64,000 bases of DNA from Diploscapter coronatus (Eukaryota > Nematoda > Chromadorea > Rhabditida > Rhabditidae), in contig OZ038423.1 of the NCBI GenBank assembly GCA_964036155.1, positions 34,115,249 through 34,179,248 on the forward strand, in the 5' to 3' direction. Both the position numbers and the translations under genes were made by a program. Under the pieces are notes generated by a model. That model made no database searches. It saw only the letters and a list, made by a program, of their open reading frames with translations, and was not told the origin of the DNA. The stretch's first letter is position 1. Every line of letters begins with the position of its first letter. Shown piece by piece: positions 1 to 11,789 of this stretch.

Positions 1-370
1 CGCGAAAAACTAGATGATAGTTCTGTTTTGGACTTTGAAAAACTAAATTCTTTGTGAATCACGATAAAAAAAGGCTGGGGATGTTTTGGAATCATTTTTA
101 TCTATGATGTGGCAGATCAAAGATCATTTTTTCGTAGGATCTCTGTAGTTTCGGAAATTTGGGCTTTCGTTCATTTTTCAAAATTTAACAGATGACTTTA
201 TCTCTAATAATTTCAGCTTTATCGTTTAATTAAAACGTAATTTAACTGCTTATTAATTTATCTTGGTAATACTTTCAGTTTTATCATTTGATCGTAGGCT
301 ACGAATTTCTAATTCAATTATCAATTATCGAATAATTTTTAATATTCAATAAAATTCGTGTAACTTTCAG
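1..370. other. Intronic or flanking sequence at the left edge
   Basis: AT-rich sequence with several T-rich AG motifs but no open frame that I can tie to PDE2. It most likely is an intron of the phosphodiesterase gene whose exons start at 371. No other signal seen. Confidence 0.5.
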
Positions 371-3198
371 TGTCTGCTCTATCAGAAAGTGCTGTCTGCG
401 CAGGGCAGAACTCATATGGCAACCGAGTTGGTCGTCCAAGGCAATCAGTTCCTCGTAAGATTTATATACCTTTCTTGTTAAAAATACTTTTTGAAAGGAA
501 ATATTAAATTTTCCTCTTCCAATTTGATCATTTAATGGAAGACATCAACAATAATTCCTATTTCCAATAGATGATGCAATGAAACAAATTTAGGGAAGAA
601 TATTATTAGATCTTTTAAAATTTCAATTTGGTTATTTTTTAACTTTTACGCTTCGTGCAAAATTTTGTCACAGAGCCTATTTATCAATAACTAGGAAAAC
701 AGTTCCTGTATTTTTACCATTTCACCATAGCACCATGTGCAAAATTCACTAGTTCTCTTTTCTCTACACTTCCTAGACCTAAATTCTAGTGAACTTGACA
801 AATTGTAATCGCGGTGAGTTTGAAAAATACAAGGAAGCCAAAAACACGGTATATTTTTCTAATACATTTTGTTGAGGTATCGGAAGATGAGATTCGTCGT
901 CTGCTAGCAGAGCCCGTACACGAGTGGCGATTCTTCCACTCGGACTTCGCCCAGTTTAGCTTCTCCCCTCGGTCGATAGGCAACAGTCAGACCTATGAAC
1001 AGGCTGCGCTTAGCATGTTTCAGGTTAGAAATATATCTTATTCTGCATCAAATTCTGAATCGACTCTTATAGGACCTTGGCTTCGTCCAACGATATCAAA
1101 TCACAAAAAGGCGACTCGTCTCATTTGTGCTTCGAGTTTCGAAAGGATACCGGGAGGTAATCATTCGATTTATTACCTTTTTCCTGAAAGTAGATGTGAT
1201 TGATGATATTCATTCATGATCTCAGTCTCTAGTTTGAATGTTCTAGGTCCCCTACCATAACTGGTCGCACGCATTCGCCGTAGCGCATTTCTGTTGGCTG
1301 TGTTTGAGGACAGAAACTGCGAGGAGAGGGCTGGACGAATTGGAGCGATTTGCCCTGCTCATTGCCTGTCTCTGTCACGACATCGACCATCGAGGAACCA
1401 CCAACTCATTCCAACTGCAATCGGTACTTTTTATTTCAATTATTTTCACCTAAATTTAGTGCATTTTGAATTAAAAGTATTCAGAATTGAAATTTTTTCT
1501 TAGTCTTGGAATTTTAACTTCGAACACTCCTGTTTTGGATAGACTTCATATGAAATTCATTGTTTGTAATCTTTCTGTGAATTATTATTGTGGCTTCAGA
1601 AAACCCCTCTTGCCCAATTATACAGTAGCGAAGGAAGTGTGCTGGAAAGGCATCACTACGCTCAGACCGTCGCTATTTTACAGGTTAGATAATAACTCGT
1701 GAAAAACTCTAAATCTAGAAATTTAGATGGAGAGTTGCAATATTCTGGAGAATTTGACGAATCTACAATACAAGACAGTTCTGTCTCATATTCGAGAGGT
1801 CATTCTTGCCACAGACATTGCAGTGCATCTGCAGAAAGTTGATAGGATACAGAATATGGTCAATAGTAAGTTGATCTTCACTTTCTTTCAAATGTAATTG
1901 GATTCTTATTAGATGGCTACGATTCATTTTCCTCCGATCATCATTATTTATTCCGTTGTCTGATGATTACGGCTTCCGACTTATCCGATCAATCGAAAGA
2001 TTTTCGAAATTCCAAAGCTATTGCGGTAAGTTTTATACTTATTTGCCAATCTATCGTTCTGAGGTTGTGAAATGAATCCAAAAATGGAGAACTAAGCTGA
2101 TCTTCATCGATTTTGATAGTATTTCACCCCGCTTTAATATCGTTATTTCAATATTTTCATTTGTTTCTCTCATTATATTATATATTTATATAATATAACA
2201 TTCTTACTTCAATTTACATATGTGATTAAAATCTTTGTTTTAAAAGCTATCTGCTATTCATCATTGACGGTTTTTTCTTACTTCAGGAGAATATCTATCG
2301 AGAATTCTTCTCGCAAGGCGACTTGGAGCGCCAGATGGGTGCCTCTCCTGTGGCGATGATGGATCGAGAAAAGGCCTGTGTGCCTCAGATCCAGCTCAAC
2401 TTCATGGACACAATCGCTGTGCCCGTCTTCGAAATGGTCTCCAAAATAATTCCCGAAGGCCTATCCACCTATAAGTCGATTCAGCACAATCGGCGATGCT
2501 GGAAGGTAATTTTGACGAAAAAGCAAACTAACTTTTACAAGACAACGAAATAGCACTGAAAGGAAAATTACGGTTTCTTTCAATAGTTACTCTTACGAAT
2601 TTGTAGTTTTCGCTTCCTTTTCTCTTTCCCATACGATTATTTGAGGGTAAATAGTGCAAGAACCCAAAATTGCGATACCATTTACTGATTTAGCCTATGA
2701 TATCTTGTGTGTTATCCTATATTTTCAAGATATACCTAGAATACGGATGCTTATTGGATTAATCTAGGCTCTGCATGAGATATCAGAGGAGCAAGGAAGA
2801 CCTGTGAATGGGGGCCTTGAATATTTGAGAGACGAAGAATTGGAAGCTGAGGTCATTGCCAGGGTCAAGCAGGAGGACCAACGACAGGCTCTGCTTAACA
2901 ATCATCACACCAATAGCTCAGAAAACAACGAGGTAAGATTTTTCTAACATAGAATTGACTATTCATTGAAATTTCTAGTAGACTGCGTGGATTTTCGGAA
3001 CATTTCTTTAGAAATCAAAAACTATTCAAGTAAACTGAATATTTATGAAAAGTCGTAGTAAATTGCTAATTTTATTGCAAAACAACTAATTATTATGAAG
3101 ATATCTCGAAATTTACAGAAAGAAAATTAATTTAAGCCTGATTTCAGGTATCGATGTCGCACTTAAACTCGTCATATACACCAAATACAAGGCGATGA
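371..3198 (+). CDS. pde-2: PDE2-type cyclic nucleotide phosphodiesterase, 3' part
   Basis: Hydrolyses 3',5'-cyclic nucleotides; PDE2 enzymes are regulated by cGMP through GAF domains. Exons seen: 371-454, 877-1023, 1073-1156, 1247-1423, 1600-1683, 1727-1865, 1913-2025, 2287-2505, 2768-2932, 3148-3198; all phases agree. The first exon ([15 protein letters not shown]) matches the linker after GAF-B of PDE2. Catalytic motifs follow in order: [19 protein letters not shown] (metal-binding His and Asp) and TASDLSD, then the PDE2-like stretch [12 protein letters not shown]. The last exon gives a short serine/asparagine-rich tail. Reading through the donor at 2933 would stop at 2947, a possible alternative end. 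The GAF-A and most GAF-B exons lie left of the window. The acceptor at 876 is GAG rather than CAG. Family call is firm; ortholog name is by analogy to C. elegans pde-2. Confidence 0.93.
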
Positions 3199-4129
3199 TC
3201 GTTTTTGTTTTTGCAATTTCAGTATTCATCGATGTACGAAAAATTACATTTTACTTTATTATTCTGCCAAATTTGCATGATTTTATCATTGATAGAAAAA
3301 TCATTGCAATGTGAACAATTGTCATTTATTTCTAGTTGAAAGTTTGAATTTCTTATCGCATTGCCATGAATTCTGTCACTCAATTTGTTAGGCGATGAAT
3401 TTAATCTACTTTCCTTCAAAATGTCTGCACACTACTGATTCCAGCCACAATTACTCGATTACAGTTGAATTGACTAATTACCGATTAATTATAGAGATAA
3501 TTATCATATCATTCAAGACGGGTTACATGTCAGCTCTACGGCTAAAGACTTCCTTCCCATACAGTCCCATTTTCCTTTCCCTTTCCTCTTCTCATTTCCA
3601 ACCTTTTTGTTTGTTTCTGTTAATTTTTGTCAATCATACAAGAATTCTCATGATTTTGGTTGTCACGCAGCTGAAATATTTATTACTTTTTACTATTATC
3701 TTTGTTCTTTTTATAAACCCTCTCTAGACCTCTATTGTATTTTATGCATAACTTATAGAAAACATATAAATTTAAATAAAAAACATTTACTTAAAATTGT
3801 CTTAATCTATAGAAGAAAGAATAGATCTCAATACCACATCCCTAAATCAATTATATCTATAATAACATATTACTAGCTAAATTATATCTCACAATCTAAC
3901 AAGTTTACGTTATTCAACATCTGAAGAAGCAAGAAAAACAATGATAAGTTGAATAATTTACATATACTGTAATAATTATGGCTCCTCGAAAAAGACACCA
4001 GGACACCAGTTAGAAAAAGATCACTTTCTCTAAGAAATAGTATGAGGGAGCAAGAGACGAAAAGAGAAAAAGTGGTGTCTTTTTCTATGATGAGCCAATA
4101 ATTATTGGCCGCTAAATAGAAATGAAAAA
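3199..4129. other. Convergent 3' intergenic region
   Basis: Very AT-rich spacer between the 3' ends of the phosphodiesterase (+) and the nuclear receptor (-). It holds an AATAAA at about 3774 that is far for the phosphodiesterase, and pyrimidine tracts near 3550-3620. Short open frames here have no recognisable motif and look like chance. Confidence 0.6.
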
Positions 4130-6444
4130 TCAAGGTAGTGGATAAGTTGTGAAAATATAATTTGGCTCAGGCGCTGGTACTGCGGCCAATTCCGAGGGAA
4201 GAGTAATGGGGAAGGGACGAACTGGATTATCGTAAAGCGACGAGAAGCTCTGCGATTATGGCAAAATCAATACAAAAACTCATAGAAAATCTTGCTTACA
4301 TCCTCTCTGGCCATCGACCTGAACTCGTTCAGCCTGGAGATTAGAGCAGTGAAATGCGCACTGCCTTTGGGTCGTTTCCATTCGACGTATTGCTGCAAGG
4401 AAGAAGTGAATATTTCACGAAGATCCATTACAATACGAGGCTGGGAAAGATTAGGACGATCTGAAATTATTTTTTAAAATCGAGACTACAATTCCCTACT
4501 ATAGAACCTGAATATGCACAGATAGCAGCTAGAAGCGATAATTCATTAAAGTCTGAAGTGAGCTGTGATAGAGATCTAGCTAGCTGAAATAGCTTCTCAG
4601 GAGAAGGCAACATACTCGCCATTATGTATTGAGATTTGGAGAATCTAAAATATTTCAAGGTTCTATTTTAAAAAAAAAGAATCAGATGAACTTACCTGTA
4701 ATTGTATCTATCATTGCCCAATACGATCGCATCCTCAATCACATTGTATTTCCGAGCAAATCGGAATAACATCAGCTCAGCCTTACATTCCTAGATAAAT
4801 TGGCATAAAATTCAATATTTTCGCGGTATTTTACTTTCTGAATGATCTTCTTGTCGAATTCACAGATAGTTGAAAATCCAGGTAATTTTCTGACGAAATC
4901 ATGGGTTGATTGGGCTTCGAGAATTGTTAGTTCTGCTAGAAGTGCAAAGGTTGAAGCTGTAGAGTTGGAATGGGGATGCTAAAATAATTAGGTTTGAGGC
5001 GGAAAGAACAATCCAATGACACACAAATGCAATGAGCTCATACTTCGATACAATTCAAAGCAGCGTTTGAAGAGCAGTAAGTGGCTCTGTCGACTGCTGA
5101 TAAGCGAGATATCAATTCACTTGTTTCTACTGGCAAATCTCTATCATTTTTCGGGTGAACATTAGGTTCTTGTCCAGATTTGATATCTATCGTGCTAGCC
5201 TGATCGAGTCCTCCATCTAATTTTTCATCAGCTCCAATATTCTTCTTGGCTTCTCTTTTCTTCTTATTCAATTCCTCAGGTATGACTACTAAATTCGTAA
5301 AATTCCAGAAAAGTGCATCTAGATAGCTTACAGTCAGGGCGCATTCCAACACTTTTGCACTTCTTCATTCTGCAGAACTGGCATTTTCTCCTCAAATACA
5401 GATCAATTTCGCAGGTCTCGTTGAATTTGCAGCGATACACGGCTTTTCTCGTAATTGATCGACGAAAAAATCCTTAACTTTAGTATTCAAAGTTGATTTA
5501 CGTTAATTTCACACCTTTACACCCGTCACAGGAAATGCACGAGTAATGAAATCCAGTAGCCTTATCCGAACAGACCATACACAATTCAGCACTTGGATTA
5601 CGAGATTTGTCACTATTTAGGCGTATTCTCTTGGCTGGGGGCTAAACTTTGTTCCACTTTGTAGATATTTTTCATGTGATCATTCTCGAACCCAAGATTT
5701 GGTCTTCATAACCTCTCGTAAATTTTCTATCTTCACTTGTCAATGCCTGTTCACAAACCCACCATATCAGTTTCCCCTCTAATGGAACGGTTTTCGGGTT
5801 TTTCGCAGGTAAATTTCCACTGCGTGTTCATCGCAAATCTGCCCGACTTTCGCCTTCGAATTCTCTGCGAAACACGATTGGAAATGGCTCCGTGAACCGA
5901 TTGAAATGAGTGCGGACACGTGAAGAAATGCAGAGAGATGAGGGAGGAATGAAGCGAGATTCGAGATAGACACGCAGACAGACAGGGGTGAAGGACAGGG
6001 ACAGGCAGGGTCGACCTTGGGAGGGAGAGGACCATGGAAAGGGGAATCGAAAGAACACGGGCAAAAAACGATTGAATCAGGTGGAAGTCGTACTGTAAGA
6101 AATGAATACCTGAACAGTCTCAGTTGATGGATCGTCATATTGAAATGGCCAACCGCTTTGATCATCTAAATTTGTGAGGATCAACCAGAATCAATTACTG
6201 AATTGGTGAATTCGATTCTATTCGATTAATTATTGCATCTCTATGCAAATGTTGCACATTCACCGATTATAAATCTGAACAATCTGACAATAATAATCTA
6301 TCTGCCACACATACTCTTTGGAAAACTCAATTCCACAACTTCTTCGTTTTTAGCCGGTGGAACCACCATTTGAATAGACTGTTCTTCAGGCTGCCAAAAC
6401 GAAGATGACGGTAATTCGTGATAGGTAATTGTAGCTGTGCTCAT
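4130..6444 (-). CDS. EcR: Ecdysone-receptor-like nuclear receptor (NR1H group)
   Basis: Ligand-regulated transcription factor. Exons from 5': 6315-6444, 6110-6165, 5515-5641, 5332-5472, 5044-5288, 4835-4978, 4696-4790, 4508-4644, 4300-4460, 4130-4249; phases close to a 451-residue protein. The A/B region is about residues 1-80. The DNA-binding domain is at about 83-150, with [16 protein letters not shown]-box [30 protein letters not shown] and GMRP followed by [15 protein letters not shown]. That last run parallels the EcR A-box. The ligand-binding domain runs from about 235, with helix-3-like [15 protein letters not shown] see no clear AF-2 helix in the C-terminus (ends FTTYPLP). The start is the first ATG of an open exon, with no upstream frame. 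One acceptor is AAG (5473). It could instead be another NR1-type nematode NHR, but EcR fits the second zinc finger and hinge best. Confidence 0.82.
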
Positions 6445-7262
6445 TGTTAACAATAAGAGCCGAGTATAAATTTAGGTAGGATAAATATGAATCGAGTAAA
6501 TAATAGGTCAAATATTGACAATAGAATTTATCAAGCGATTCTATTGAAAACAGATAATAAAATGGTTTGTCGGAATTCGCAGATTCGCAGTGAAAATGGA
6601 AATCTCCGAATACAGGCAAATACAGAAGAACTGCAAGGCATTTCTATTTTTTCTCCTTTCCATCCTTTTCCTTTCAATCTCTATCCTCTCTTTCCATTTT
6701 ACTTACAATTTCGTCTTCTCTTCTTCATAAAAATGACCTTGTCCATGATGAAAATGTCGCCGAGTGTGCAGCGAAATTCCGAGATCGAATAAAACAAATC
6801 GCAATAATCGCAATCGAAATTCAAAGGATAGATTTTTAATGATTGTTGGAAAAAACTCATTAAATAAATAGCACAAAATTTGCCTGAAATTCAATATCCT
6901 CCACTAATTTTTACAGTACCTTCCAGATAACTAATATTTCACGACTGATTTTCAAAAATGATCATTTGACTAATGTCTAGCCAGTTCGACTCTGACTTAA
7001 TGTCCGTATTTGACGTCAAATCGACCAATTTTATAGTTAATTTTTAATGGAATAGCCGTTTGATAGGAGCGCGAATGAGTCGAATCAGCCCCTTTCAATT
7101 TCGACACTCGAACAGTCAAATTATCAGTTCTCTCGTGGGTTATATGGCTCTGCACAAATATATCAAGATAGCACAAGGAACGAAGTGTTTCCTTCAACCA
7201 CATTGTTTCTGTTCTTGTTCCTTATTTTTATATTTCAGATTTTTAAGTTTGGTAATGAAAAG
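6445..7262. other. Divergent promoter region, EcR-like and aspartyl protease-like genes
   Basis: About 820 bp between two divergent start codons. It is AT-rich with a pyrimidine tract at about 6645-6715. Small open frames on both strands show no domain. Presumably carries both promoters; no specific site identified. Confidence 0.45.
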
Positions 7263-9393
7263 ATGAAGTTCCTAACGATTTTCCTCTCGTTTGTTACATT
7301 CTGCCAGCCAATCGTTATTAAAACTCCTTTAATTTGGAAACGATCACAACTGGTAAAGAGTTTCTTTCTAATTTAAGTAAATAATAATGTGGATTATTTT
7401 AATATTTAGATCGAGTTACTAGCTCATTATGAATGGCACGAGCATCATGAAGAATATTTCATTAGCAAAATCAGCTGGCCTCGATTTAATTCTGTTATAA
7501 CTCAGCATGCAAGTTCATAATATTTATGATTGCAAAACAATGCACATTTTAGGCCACCGACTATTCAGACGTTGAATATTTCGCGAATATTACAATTGGT
7601 AAATCTTCTTCTTCTAGGCTTATTCATTGATATATACAGGCACGCCACAACAGCATTTTCTGATCACATTGGACACTGCTAGCTCTAATTTGGTTGTTTG
7701 TGGCATTTCTTGGTAAGAATGCACTTTGTAAGAATTTTCAACACTTTAACGTTCAGCACGAACTGTGGTGACAAGCAGAAATTTGACAACGGAAGTTCGT
7801 CAACATTTGTGCATGATGGAAGACCTTGGAACATGCCTTTTGGAAAGGATCACGCTAAAGGCGTTCAGGGAAACGATACTATGAGGGTAATCAGATGAAC
7901 ATCAGCATTCCAATTTCATCTAATTGCCTTTAGTTCGGAAGTGAAGGCAGTCAGCAGTTAGTCGTGCCTCACACAATAGTTGATATTGCAGACTACATAC
8001 CCAAATCTTTCCTAAATGTAAATGTTCAACTTGATGTTCTCGTTTAAATCTAAGATGTTCAGTACAAAAATGATGGAGTAGTTGGTCTTGCCTTTACTTC
8101 GATTTCTGTCAATGGCGTACTTCCTCCTTTAATCAACGCGATTAATCAAGGCATGAATTGCAATAAAGATGTACTGTTTAGAAGTAGTTTAGGACTTTTG
8201 GATCAGCCTTTGTTCACGGTTTATCTAGAGCATCGTGGGTTAGCTGATAATGTCTATGGAGGCCTTTACACATATGGAGGTTAAAATAGTTGATAGTTCA
8301 TTCAATTTCAATCTTACATCTATATCAATTCAGGAATTGACACCGAGAATTGTGCCGAAGATATTGCATATCAACCGCTATCTTCAGCTTCGTTCTATCA
8401 GTTTCAGGTTAGAAACCATTCAAAAGGCGTCTGATCTTCCATGGATTTTAGGTATTGGGGCTCGCCCTGGGAAGTTACTCGATCAGAAGGCAGTATCAAG
8501 CTATTTCCTCGACTGCTTCTGGGTTTATCGGCGGTCCAAAGACAATCACTAATGCGCTGGCTTCGGCAGCTGGAGCGAAGGTACATTTTTAAATGTAGTT
8601 TTACAAGCCTGATGAAAATTTTAAATGACGACGCTACTTTTTCGGATGCATAAAAATTAATAGAAGCGATATTCTTATCTTTGAAGTTTGAAATTGGCGA
8701 TTTTACAATTAGCCCTGGCGCCTGGTTAAGTTCCGTCGCATTGCGCATAAATTTACGACCTCATGACGTCTCGATTCCCATCTAGTTTCTGACTCATTGG
8801 ATTAGAATACAAACAAATTTCCCAACTTTGCTTTTCCCTGCACATTTACAACCAATTGATAAGAACCATATTTGGATCGAAGAAACGAGGAAAAGGCGAG
8901 AAAATCATCGCCAAATCGAGAGTTTGGACCATAAAATTGTGTGATTTGACACTTGGAGCCAATAAAGCCTTGCAGTACGATGAAGATGAAGATCTGTACT
9001 GGATTGACTGCGATGCACATCCTGCTGAATTGGAAATAACTATTGGGCCGAATACATATTACGTTGAACCTGTGAATATGATGATTCGGGTATTTTTATT
9101 CAGACACGGTCGATCTCTTAAATAAGTAAACTTTTAGACAAATGCGACGAACAACCAATGCCTTTTCGCTCTATTTGAATTCGAATCGGGCGGCTTTGGG
9201 CCAAGCTGGGTGAGCTAATGCAATTTAAGATGAAACTATTTGAATTCGTTTATAAGATTTTTGCAATAAACATAATTTAGAGCAATCAATGCTTTTTCAG
9301 ATATTGGGCGATCCGTTTCTGAGGCAGTACTGCAATATTTTTGATATTGGAAAGCAGAGAATAGGCTTTGCAAAATCGAAACAAGGCATGTGA
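7263..9393 (+). CDS. Secreted pepsin-family (A1) protein, probably inactive
   Basis: A1 aspartyl-protease fold of nematode ASP type, 392 residues. Exons: 7263-7352, 7410-7508, 7553-7598, 7640-7712, 7757-7886, 7934-8017, 8063-8150, 8193-8279, 8334-8407, 8452-8580, 8976-9089, 9138-9209, 9301-9393. A signal peptide (MKFLTIFLSFVTFCQ) leads. N-lobe: YFANITIGTPQQHFLITLD then TASSN, so the first catalytic Asp is kept as DTAS rather than DTGS. Also DGVVGLAF and FTVYLEHRG. The C-lobe site, normally DTGTS, reads SSTASGFIGGP: the second catalytic Asp is Ser. The end (WILGDPFLRQYCNIFD) is family-typical. Two donors are GC (7509, 8151). The fold is certain; loss of activity is inferred from the missing Asp. 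Confidence 0.88.
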
Positions 9394-9895
9394 AAATCGA
9401 ATTTCGAGCTATGAATCTCAGATAATAATGGAATCTCGTGCATAATCACTTCATATCTGTCATCATTTGATTGAAACTATGCGTAAATATAATTTTTCAA
9501 AAGACGATCTTTCTGATGCAAATATTTATCTGTATCACATATGATTTGCAGAACATTCCAGAGCAGAGAGAGAGAGAGAGATATTTGCATTAATCCGAGA
9601 AATATCAGACATATCGAATTGCATAATGTGACACTCACTCAATAGATCGGGTGAAGAGGTTAATTGAGGCAGGAAGAGGGCAAAGGCACGACAAAGATCA
9701 GATCATAATAAACAAGTCTATCAGAAATATTTCAATACCAGACTTCGGCACTCCCATCGCCTTGTTTGATGATGTAATTACTCGTATAGTAGGGCACAGA
9801 TACGGGAGCTATGCAGGAACCGTTGATCGTCGGCATCTGAAGAGGCATTGAAGGGGCTAAAAAATTTTATTGGAGGAAAAAATACTAGTCGAGAT
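9394..9895. other. Convergent 3' spacer
   Basis: Spacer between the 3' ends of the aspartyl-protease-like gene (+) and hlh-8 (-). It contains a short GA microsatellite (9565-9581). An open frame at 9651-9851 on the plus strand has no recognisable motif. Confidence 0.55.
9565..9581. repeat. GA dinucleotide microsatellite
   Basis: About eight GA units in tandem, in the spacer downstream of the aspartyl-protease-like gene. Confidence 0.9.
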
Positions 9896-11155
9896 TTAAA
9901 AGTTACTCATAGCGTTAGTCATCGGCGTGGCAGAGACTCCATGACTTCCTCTCCAAATGCTGAACGATGCTTGGAGTCCATAACCCGTCTCTTCGTCGAA
10001 AATATCCACCCCAAACAATTTGCAATTATCTCGTTTCATCTGCAAGGCAAAGGAATTTAATTTCTAACTATTGTGGTCTTGCTACAATTTTACCTGATCA
10101 AGAAACTGAATGTAGTCAGTGGCTATCCTCAGCGTGTGGATTTTCGACATTTTGTCGGATGGCATCGATGGAATAATCTTCCGAAGAATTGCAAATGCAT
10201 CATTCAGCTCCTAGAAAATATTCGATCCATTAAGTTTGCCCAATTAGTGAAGATCTTCTTTTATCTCTAGCGTTTACAGCTCCAACTTGGCTCTCAAAGC
10301 AAGTTCTATCGCTCCTTTCTCACAACTCCCCTTTCCTCCCTTCCTTCGGTTTACAGCCTGCCCTCTCAAATGCGGCTGTCTGCTCGCTAGCTCCCCTATG
10401 CATCATTACAGTAATCCTTGAGAAATTGGTCAATTTTTTTTTTTAAATCAGTATTTTTGTAGCTTTGTAGACTTTTCACTAGAAATGTCGATAAATCAAT
10501 GGTAACTGGGGATAATAAAAACAAAGCGACTGTTTTTGTTGGAGAAAAGCTAAGGAGAATGGGAAGGAATTCCAACATCTGGCAGAGCAGGTCTATTAGC
10601 TGAAGACTTCGGGGGAAATGTCCAGGGTGATTCCTAGGATTCTCCAGAAATCGATTTTATGAAATCACGAGAAAAGTTTGTTGCTAATCAGATGCTTCTT
10701 GGATATGTTTATGAAATGCTCGAGTTAGTTTTGAAACTGGCGTGAAGATCAACATGAAATCTATAAAGAAGAATTATAATGAACTTCACAGAATAACCGT
10801 TGATGAAATTGGAGGGATAGTCACTAATAAAAATATTCTTTCAAAATTCCATGAAATACCGAGTCTTTAAAATTGCGCGGGCTCAAAGAAATCTTTTTGT
10901 TGAAAGAGTGACCAGATGAAATATGATCGGGGAAAGAAAAAGCCGACTTTTACGATGGAATACTGCTTTTCCGATACCTTTCTATTTGGAAATACTGTAC
11001 ATGGCTAAGAATTTAAAAATATCTTCGAAAATAAAGTACCGAACCCATACCTTAGTCCGTTGTCGTTCCCTCTTATTGGCACAAGCCCTCTGCAGAACTG
11101 CATCGTCTTCACTCTTCGGAACTCGTCTTGAAGAATGCCGCTTCTTCGGGGCCAT
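9896..11155 (-). CDS. hlh-8: Twist-family bHLH transcription factor
   Basis: Twist proteins drive mesoderm patterning by binding E-boxes with an E/Daughterless partner. Three exons: 11051-11155, 10094-10210, 9896-10039, all phase 0, giving 121 residues. The bHLH spans about residues 22-74: basic region [14 protein letters not shown], helix 1 [17 protein letters not shown], loop SDKMSK, helix 2 [16 protein letters not shown]. That is near identical to Twist. The third exon carries [18 protein letters not shown], matching the Twist WR box. The protein is short at both ends, as in C. elegans HLH-8 and shorter still. The intron between the basic region and helix 1 (10211-11050, 840 nt) is large for this window and could hold regulatory sites. 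The start is the only ATG in frame before the basic region. Confidence 0.95.
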
Positions 11156-11789
11156 CAATGATCAAATCAAAGAAATGTAAAGATCCTGAAGGGAATCCAT
11201 TATCAACAAAAATGAAAACTCAGACGTGAATGGATAGGAAATATCGAAAGAATACAGTATTTCCAAATGTAAAAAAGAAAAAAAACATTTGGAATAATGT
11301 CAGATGAGCAAAATTGATCGAGTCAATTCCGAACTTCTCCGATCTCTTATTCATCTCTTCTTGCAGCTCATTTGTGATTGAGCCCTGACTCCGCCCACCT
11401 CCTCTTCTCTTCCCAGCAATGCGCATTTCTACCATCAGCTTGCACATCTTTCTCTATCCTCCTTCCACCCAATTCTTTATGTGCTGGAATTTTTGTTTAT
11501 TTGAGAAAAGGGACGCGGTGATATACGGATGGGGATGGCGAAATAAAGAAGTTAGAACTATGATAGGGGAGACTGTTTTGTGCAACTTCACACAAAGCAA
11601 GCGTAATTAATTGCGTCATTGTGAAATTTAGCTTTTTGAGGGAAATTTAGCAATTTTAGATGGTTGGAAAATTCATGGAAAAACTCGCATAGAATATCGA
11701 TTGTGAAATCAGTATTTTTTAAAAAGAAATCTGGGATCTTTGTGCTAGTGCGAAATTAAAAAAAAAAAAAGTTCAAATTCATCATTTTA
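11156..11789. other. Spacer upstream of hlh-8
   Basis: Lies between the hlh-8 start and the ALKBH8 stop, both on the minus strand. AT-rich with poly-A/T runs near 11268 and 11758. Likely the hlh-8 promoter and the ALKBH8 3' UTR; no discrete signal identified. Confidence 0.45.

Noticed and set aside
2933..2947. Stop by read-through as the only end of the phosphodiesterase
   Set aside because: A clean acceptor and in-phase terminal exon at 3148-3198 make splicing more likely; kept as an alternative.
5779..6165. 128-codon minus-strand frame in the EcR-like gene
   Set aside because: Lies mostly in the 468-nt intron between A/B and DNA-binding exons. Only 6110-6165 is exonic, in another frame.
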